Below are positions 6,325 to 10,388 of a stretch of 10,388 bases of DNA, one piece after another. The notes beneath the pieces are model-generated. The model was not told the DNA's origin and ran no database searches. It was given only the letters and a program-made list of their open reading frames with translations. Both the position numbers and the translations under genes were made by a program. Numbering within the stretch: the first letter of the stretch is position 1; each line of letters starts with the position of its first letter. This DNA comes from Methanomassiliicoccales archaeon (GTDB taxonomy: Archaea > Thermoplasmatota > Thermoplasmata > Methanomassiliicoccales > UBA472): NCBI GenBank assembly GCA_025457905.1, contig JALOTM010000011.1, positions 1 to 10,388 of the forward strand, given 5' to 3'.

Positions 6325-7638
6325 CTATTTCCGAACGTCCATCAGGAGCAGGGCCTCCATCATGCCGATGTCCAGCTCTGGGCCGAGGAGCAGCGCCCTC
6401 GCGCTCCTGGCCTCGATCCTTGTGCAGGGCACGCTGGTCCTGGTCCCTTGGCCCTCCAATACCTCTAGCGCACCCACCGCCCTCCCCTCTCGCATGAACA
6501 CCCTGCGGTAAGGGGGTCCGCATGCCCCCTCCTGGGCGGTGTCTGGCCCCGAGGCCCCCCTAGCCTCCCCGATGGAGGCCACGACCAGGCCCAGGAAGTC
6601 CACGGAACATATCTGGATACCGCCTGCATAGGGCTCTCCGGCCCCGGCCATGTTCCGACCGGCCACCCGCCCTTGCTCGGAGGCGATGGGCCAGAGGGTC
6701 ATAGTGCCGTGCATGGAGGAGATGTAATCGCGCGCCTCGGCCGCGTCCCCGGCCGCGTAGACATGAGCCGCGCTGGTGCGCAGCTGGTCATCGACGATGA
6801 TCCCCTTCCCCACCTTGATGCTCGCCCCTGCTGCCAGACCGGCATTGGGCCTGACCCCTTTGGCCGATACCACGATGTCCACGGGCACGTTCCGTCCATC
6901 GGAGAGGATGGCCGCTCTCCCTCCAACATCCTCATGTAGATCCAAGGCGTCCGTGGCCAACGCCACCTCGACCCCCTTTGCTCGCAGATGCGAGGTCAGT
7001 ATGTCGGCTGCCCGTCGGTCGGCATTCTGGGACAGGACCTGAGAGGAGGAGACGACCAGCAGCACGCGCATGCCCCTATCGGCCAGCGCGATGGCGACGG
7101 CGATCCCCACCAACCCACCGCCCAAGACCAGCGCCCTCCCTCCTTTCATGGCGGCCGCGGAGATGGCCCTGGCGTCGTCCAAGGTGCGAAGCGACATGAC
7201 TCCATTGGCGAATCCCAAGGGCCCTCGTAGCACCGGGGACGAGCCGGTCGCCAAGAGCAGCTTTCCATAGGCCACCTCCCTCCCATCGCCCAGCTTCAGC
7301 AAGCGCCGCTCCGTGTCCAAGTGGACCGCCCGCTGGCCCAGCTCCAGGCGGGCGTCGTTCCTCTCGTAGAACCTGGATGGCCGATAGGTCAGCTCCTTTA
7401 GCGAGGCTTTTCCGGAAATGAAGCGAGGAAGGAGGCACCTGGTGTAGGGCAGATCCCTCTCGTCGGAGAGGACCAGCACGCTCCCTTGGGTATCGAGTGA
7501 GCGTATCCCCTCCACCCCTCCGACCCCGGCTGGCCCGTTCCCCACTATGATGTAATCGTAGCTCGGTTCGAGCGGCCGCGATGTAGCATCATGAGGTGCT
7601 CTGCCCTCCATGTCCTGCCAATGCCCCTTCCTGGGCAT
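6325..7638 (-). CDS. FAD/NAD(P)-dependent pyridine nucleotide-disulfide oxidoreductase
   Basis: A 437-aa two-dinucleotide-fold flavoprotein. The FAD-binding GNGPAG motif is at 33-38, preceded by DYIIVG; the ATGSSP motif follows mid-domain; a second Rossmann motif, VLGGGLVGIAVA (about 172), binds NAD(P)H; and the late VYAAGDAAEA motif contacts FAD. YTRCLLPRFISG resembles the Y.R..L...SG segment of NirB-, rubredoxin- and NADH-oxidase-like reductases and places a Cys near the flavin, but a CxxxxC disulfide is absent. The electron acceptor is unknown. I chose the ATG at 7638 (MPRKGH). The longer frame to 7701 would start upstream of the TATA element at 7670-7678, and its extra residues are not family-like. 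The ATG encoding MEGRAP (7611) is a further option. The gene is divergent from bioY. The stop is TAG. Confidence 0.88.
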   Translation of the reverse strand: MPRKGHWQDMEGRAPHDATSRPLEPSYDYIIVGNGPAGVGGVEGIRSLDTQGSVLVLSDERDLPYTRCLLPRFISGKASLKELTYRPSRFYERNDARLELGQRAVHLDTERRLLKLGDGREVAYGKLLLATGSSPVLRGPLGFANGVMSLRTLDDARAISAAAMKGGRALVLGGGLVGIAVAIALADRGMRVLLVVSSSQVLSQNADRRAADILTSHLRAKGVEVALATDALDLHEDVGGRAAILSDGRNVPVDIVVSAKGVRPNAGLAAGASIKVGKGIIVDDQLRTSAAHVYAAGDAAEARDYISSMHGTMTLWPIASEQGRVAGRNMAGAGEPYAGGIQICSVDFLGLVVASIGEARGASGPDTAQEGACGPPYRRVFMREGRAVGALEVLEGQGTRTSVPCTRIEARSARALLLGPELDIGMMEALLLMDVRK

Positions 7639-7669
7639 AATGGCTGCGACGGACGGCGGGACCGTGACA

Positions 7670-7678
7670 ATATTTATC
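7670..7678. promoter_or_regulatory. Shared divergent TATA element between oxidoreductase and bioY
   Basis: ATATTTATC on the plus strand lies 26-34 nt before the bioY ATG (7704). Read on the minus strand as GATAAATAT, it lies 33-41 nt before the oxidoreductase ATG (7638). It is the only AT-rich block in the 65-bp gap, so both promoters appear to use or overlap one TATA region. No biotin-repressor operator that I know is recognisable here. Confidence 0.6.
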
Positions 7679-7703
7679 AAAGAGAGGCGCGTTATCCGCA
7701 CCG

Positions 7704-8306
7704 ATGTCTGCCCTCCTAGCCTTCGAGAACCGCAGGGATTTTCACGTTAACCGATTATTCGAATGGCGGCAGAACGCTAGATTCGTGGACATGTTGGCCT
7801 TGAGCTTGCTGTTCATGGCGTTGGCGGGGCTGGCGGCCCAGCTGCGCTTCCACCTACCCTTCACCCCCGTCCCCTTCACCGGGCAGGTGCTGGTGGTGCT
7901 CCTGGCCGGCTTCGTACTGGGTCGGTTCGGCGTGGTGAGCATGGGCCTGTACCTGGTCATGGGCTCCTGCCTGGGATGGTTCAGCGGGGCGGTGGGGCTG
8001 GCAGCGCTGAGCGGGGTCACCGCCGGTTACCTGTTCGGCTTCCTGGTGGCGGCGGCCCTCATCGGCGAGATGGCGCAGCGCCGGCGGGAATGGTCCATGG
8101 CGCGCATCGTCGCGGTCATGGCCCTGGGGGATGCTGCGATACTGCTCCTGGGCTCCTGGTGGCTGAGCGCCCTCCTGGGCATCGGCATGGCCGAGGCCCT
8201 GCTCATCGGTGCGGTGCCCTTCCTGGCCGTGGACGCGCTCAAGATCGCCGTGGCCTCCTCGATCGCCTACGGCCTCACGCCCCGGCCGGCCAGAGCGCAG
8301 GGTTAA
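7704..8306 (+). CDS. bioY: BioY, biotin transporter substrate-binding subunit
   Basis: A 200-aa integral membrane protein, the S component of an energy-coupling factor (ECF) biotin importer. It has about six hydrophobic segments (roughly 29-47, 59-75, 77-95, 98-120, 134-155 and 160-190). BioY hallmarks are FTPVPFTGQVLVVLLAGFVLG (53-73) and the Gly-rich SGVTAGYLFGFLVAAALIG (103-121), matching the family's GPTxGYLxGF region. Length is normal for BioY apart from a charged 28-residue N-terminal extension; the TATA box 30 nt upstream of the ATG supports this longer start. No EcfA or EcfT gene is in view, so BioY would borrow a shared ECF module or act alone. The small zinc-ribbon gene follows after 27 bp. 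This is the only gene here ending in TAA. Confidence 0.93.
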   Translation: MSALLAFENRRDFHVNRLFEWRQNARFVDMLALSLLFMALAGLAAQLRFHLPFTPVPFTGQVLVVLLAGFVLGRFGVVSMGLYLVMGSCLGWFSGAVGLAALSGVTAGYLFGFLVAAALIGEMAQRRREWSMARIVAVMALGDAAILLLGSWWLSALLGIGMAEALLIGAVPFLAVDALKIAVASSIAYGLTPRPARAQG

Positions 8307-8333
8307 TACGAGGGATGCGCTACCAGGACCTGG

Positions 8334-8534
8334 ATGCCGGAGAACCTTCCCACCCACACGCATTGTCTGGAGTGCGACTACGCCATGCCCGAGGGCAGGC
8401 CCTACTGCTCCGAGGAGTGCGAGCGCGCCCACGAGGCCAAGCGCAACAAGGAGCGCAACCGCAACCTCCTCTTCATGGTCGCCGCCATCGCTGCGGTGCT
8501 CCTGATCGCCTTCCTATCCATGGGATTGGTCTAG
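8334..8534 (+). CDS. Small zinc-ribbon protein with C-terminal TM helix (DUF2116-like)
   Basis: A 66-aa protein. The N-terminal half holds CLEC (11-14) and YCSEEC (24-29), a four-cysteine treble-clef/zinc-ribbon pair. A Lys/Arg/Glu-rich helix follows (HEAKRNKERNRN, about 33-44). The C-terminus is a single hydrophobic segment, LLFMVAAIAAVLLIAFLSMG (45-64), consistent with a tail-anchored orientation and the zinc ribbon in the cytoplasm. This matches the archaeal DUF2116-type zinc-ribbon proteins, whose function is unknown to me. It starts 27 bp after bioY, with no TATA box or strong ribosome-binding site between them, so co-transcription with bioY is likely. Its TAG stop shares CTAG with the convergent folP stop. 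Confidence 0.82.
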   Translation: MPENLPTHTHCLECDYAMPEGRPYCSEECERAHEAKRNKERNRNLLFMVAAIAAVLLIAFLSMGLV

Positions 8535-9703
8535 AGGGAGGCCTCCGCCCTGCGGACCGCGTCCACCATCTTGGCCACCATCACCGTCTCCCTGACGTCG
8601 TGGGCCCGGACGATGTCCGCCCCGTGCATCATGGCCATGGAGGCGATGGCCAGGCTGCCCTCCTTGCGGTCCTTGGCCTCCTGTCCCAGCACCTTGCCGA
8701 TGAAGCCTTTGCGCGACGCCCCCACTAGCAGGGGATGCCCCAAGCAACTGAACTCGCGCAGGCGGAGCACGATCTGAAGATTGTGTACCACGTCCTTGCC
8801 GAACCCAATGCCAGGGTCCAGGACCATGGCCCCCTCGCGGACGCCCGCCTCCTTGGCGGCCCGCGCCCTCTCCTCCAGGAAGAGGGAGATGTCCCCCACC
8901 ACGTCCACGTAGCCGGGGTCGTCCTGCATGTTATTGGGCGCGCCCTGCATATGCATGATGACCACGCCCGCCTTGGCGTCCGCCGCCGCCTCCGCCATGC
9001 GCGGGTCCCTCAGCCCCTCCACGTCGTTGATTATCCCCGCCCCGGCCTCCAGGGCCGCCTCGGCCACCTGATGGTGGCGGGTGTCCACTGAGATGGGGAC
9101 CCGCATCTCGTCCACCAGCGCCTCCACCACCGGGATGACGCGACGCAGCTCCTCATCCACGGCGACCGGTTCGGCATAGGGCCTGGTGCTCTCCCCGCCC
9201 ACATCGATGACCGCCGCCCCGTCCGCCACCATCTCCAGAGCGCGGCCGACCGCCGCTTCCTTCCCCTTGTAGCGTCCTCCGTCGGAGAACGAGTCGGGGG
9301 TCACGTTGAGAATGCCCATGACCACGGGGGCGCTCAGCTCGATGCTCCTCTGCGCCAGGCGCCATGAGCGGCCACTTGTCGAAAGGTAGTTGGAGAGGGC
9401 GCTCCAGACCGGACGCAGGCGGTCGTCGGGAGCCAGGCGGCAGGAGGGGCTCTGCAGGACCCCGTGCTCGAACACCAGCATGGCCCGGGCCACTCCCCCG
9501 CCTTGGAAGCGGTAGGCGTCCCCTCCCAGCTCCTCAACGGCGAAGGCCAGCGCCTCCACCTCCCCCTTTTCACGCGACTCGGCGAAGAAGAAGCCCAGGT
9601 CATACAGGTCCCGGGCCGACTCGGCCACCGAGGGAAGGCCGAAGCGGCCCCACTCCCTGGACGCCTCTTCGTAACTAGAGTAATTGCGCAATCGTACGAT
9701 CAT
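8531..9703 (-). CDS. folP: Dihydropteroate synthase with N-terminal extension
   Basis: A 390-aa enzyme that condenses 4-aminobenzoate (or a related arylamine) with 6-hydroxymethyldihydropterin diphosphate to make the pterin core of folate-type cofactors. The catalytic TIM barrel (about 124-388) has all the landmarks: MGILNVTPDSFSDGG (129-143), DVGGESTRP (167-175), SVDTRH (205-210), IINDVEG (224-230), DPGIGFGK (296-303), SRKGFIGK (330-337) and RAHDV (366-370). It is therefore probably active and bacterial-like. Residues 1-115 form an extension with an EELGGDA motif (57-63), as in longer FolP proteins of clostridia and some archaea; its role is not known. The ATG overlaps the preceding gene's TGA as ATGA, and GAGGAG about 7-12 nt upstream is a good ribosome-binding site, implying translational coupling. 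The stop is TAG. Confidence 0.93.
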   Translation of the reverse strand: MIVRLRNYSSYEEASREWGRFGLPSVAESARDLYDLGFFFAESREKGEVEALAFAVEELGGDAYRFQGGGVARAMLVFEHGVLQSPSCRLAPDDRLRPVWSALSNYLSTSGRSWRLAQRSIELSAPVVMGILNVTPDSFSDGGRYKGKEAAVGRALEMVADGAAVIDVGGESTRPYAEPVAVDEELRRVIPVVEALVDEMRVPISVDTRHHQVAEAALEAGAGIINDVEGLRDPRMAEAAADAKAGVVIMHMQGAPNNMQDDPGYVDVVGDISLFLEERARAAKEAGVREGAMVLDPGIGFGKDVVHNLQIVLRLREFSCLGHPLLVGASRKGFIGKVLGQEAKDRKEGSLAIASMAMMHGADIVRAHDVRETVMVAKMVDAVRRAEASL

Positions 9704-10388
9704 GCCCTCTCCTCGACCAGGGGCTCGAGCAGCTCCACGAGGTCCATGACCTTGGTGCGGCTGCCGCAGCTCTCCCCGCCCACCTTGAGGTTGTTGACGC
9801 AGAAAGGGCAGGTGGTGACCAGCACGTCGGCGAACTCCGCCTCCCTCATCCTCTGGGCGGCTATCTTCTCCGACAGGTCGGGATAGGCGGACCTGACGCC
9901 CCCTCCCCCACCGCAGCAGCGCGACGTCTCCTTGGAACGGGGCATCTCCCTGACCTCCGCCCCCGGCACCTTGGCCAGGAGCTTCCTGGGTGCCTCGTAC
10001 ACCCCGCTGTGGCGCCCCAGGTGGCAGGGGTCGTGGTAGGTGACCTTGGCCTGGAAGGGCTTCACCTTGATGTCCCGGTCGGCCAGGAACTCGGAGATGT
10101 GGCGCACCTTGAACCCCACCTTGACGTGGCGGGGGTACTCCTGCTTGAACATGCGGTAGCATCCAGCGCAGGAGAAGACCACTTCATCGACGCCCCTGGC
10201 CATGATGCCCTCCACGTTCCTCTCCATGAAGGCCTTCACCTCGTCCTCTGCCAGGCCGATGCGCTGCAGCACGCTACCGCAGCAGGCCTCGTCGACCACG
10301 GCGAAGCTCTCCCCGGTCTTCCTGAGCATGGACGAGGTGGCGCGGGCGATGCTTGGATTGCGATAGGCGGCCGTGCAGCCCGCGAAGT
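9700..10388 (-). CDS. CCG-domain Fe-S protein (HdrD/GlcF/LutA-type), 3' part
   Basis: The frame is open to the right edge, so only the C-terminal 229 or so residues are seen. Two cysteine-rich CCG domains are complete or nearly so. The first has FAGCTAAYRNP just inside the edge, then EACCGS and SCAGC; the second has HDPCHLGR, SRCCGGGGG and TTCPFC. In heterodisulfide reductase HdrB/HdrD these domains hold unusual 4Fe-4S clusters; the same fold occurs in GlpC, GlcF and LutA. The missing N-terminus probably holds two [4Fe-4S] motifs, which would decide the subfamily. 'FAGCTAAYRN' is typical of HdrD-like (Fe-S) oxidoreductases of anaerobes. The gene is the upstream partner of folP in an operon, with a 4-bp ATGA overlap. 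The apparent ATG at 10329 is internal. Confidence 0.9.
   Translation of the reverse strand, partial: FAGCTAAYRNPSIARATSSMLRKTGESFAVVDEACCGSVLQRIGLAEDEVKAFMERNVEGIMARGVDEVVFSCAGCYRMFKQEYPRHVKVGFKVRHISEFLADRDIKVKPFQAKVTYHDPCHLGRHSGVYEAPRKLLAKVPGAEVREMPRSKETSRCCGGGGGVRSAYPDLSEKIAAQRMREAEFADVLVTTCPFCVNNLKVGGESCGSRTKVMDLVELLEPLVEERA

Noticed and set aside
7639..7701. Longer N-terminus for the flavin oxidoreductase, starting at 7701
   Set aside because: That start would lie upstream of the TATA element, and the extra residues precede the normal beginning of the FAD domain.
7976..8728. Open rightward frame of 250 codons across bioY, the zinc-ribbon gene and the folP end
   Set aside because: It overlaps three recognised genes in another frame and has a low-complexity Arg/Gly/His-rich product.
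9704..10162. Longer N-terminus for folP, starting at 10162
   Set aside because: This part lies entirely over the CCG protein gene, is Pro/Gly/Gln-rich, and the ATG at 9703 has a good ribosome-binding site and an ATGA overlap.
1..10388. tRNA, CRISPR array, insertion sequence, or toxin-antitoxin/defence module
   Set aside because: I looked for T-arm motifs, regularly spaced repeats, transposase motifs and known defence domains on both strands and found none that could be supported.

Overview
The window looks like an archaeal chromosome segment, GC-rich and tightly packed, most likely from an anaerobe. The main signs are TATA-like boxes roughly 25-45 nt upstream of the start codons of transcription-unit leading genes, mostly without a Shine-Dalgarno site; an archaeal-type small zinc-ribbon membrane protein; and two iron-sulfur proteins of families common in anaerobes (a dicluster ferredoxin-like protein and a CCG-domain, HdrD/GlcF-type protein). 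The exact lineage cannot be fixed from sequence alone. A euryarchaeal or Thermoplasmatota-type genome is plausible. Eight of the ten complete gene ends use TAG, which argues against an organism that decodes TAG as pyrrolysine.

Layout. 1-219: an intergenic or divergent promoter region, with two small inverted repeats and possibly the 5' end of a leftward gene. 220-2754 (+): a large STAND-type ATPase with a C-terminal TPR region. 2827-3537 (+): a 4Fe-4S dicluster protein with its own promoter. It meets, tail to tail, a leftward gene (3534-5036) encoding a tandem-ACT plus metallo-beta-lactamase-fold protein. 5189-5812 (-): an S51-family (dipeptidase E-like) serine peptidase. 5859-6275 (-): an unrecognised 138-aa protein. 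6325-7638 (-): an FAD/NAD(P) pyridine nucleotide-disulfide oxidoreductase. It is divergent from bioY (7704-8306, +), and one TATA element appears to serve both. 8334-8534 (+): a small zinc-ribbon/TM protein downstream of bioY. It again meets tail to tail a leftward operon of folP-type dihydropteroate synthase (8531-9703) and an upstream CCG-domain Fe-S protein that runs off the right edge (9700-10388).

The genes do not form one obvious pathway. The common theme is anaerobic redox chemistry and cofactor supply: biotin uptake, pterin synthesis, a flavin oxidoreductase and two Fe-S proteins. The ATPase/TPR protein and the ACT-MBL protein look like sensing or regulatory proteins with unknown ligands. 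I see no CRISPR array, insertion sequence, tRNA, rRNA or recognisable defence system. The least explained items are the ACT-ACT-MBL fusion, the 138-aa orphan, the stand-alone ATPase-TPR protein with no DNA-binding domain, and the two convergent gene pairs whose TAG stops share the same CTAG tetranucleotide.
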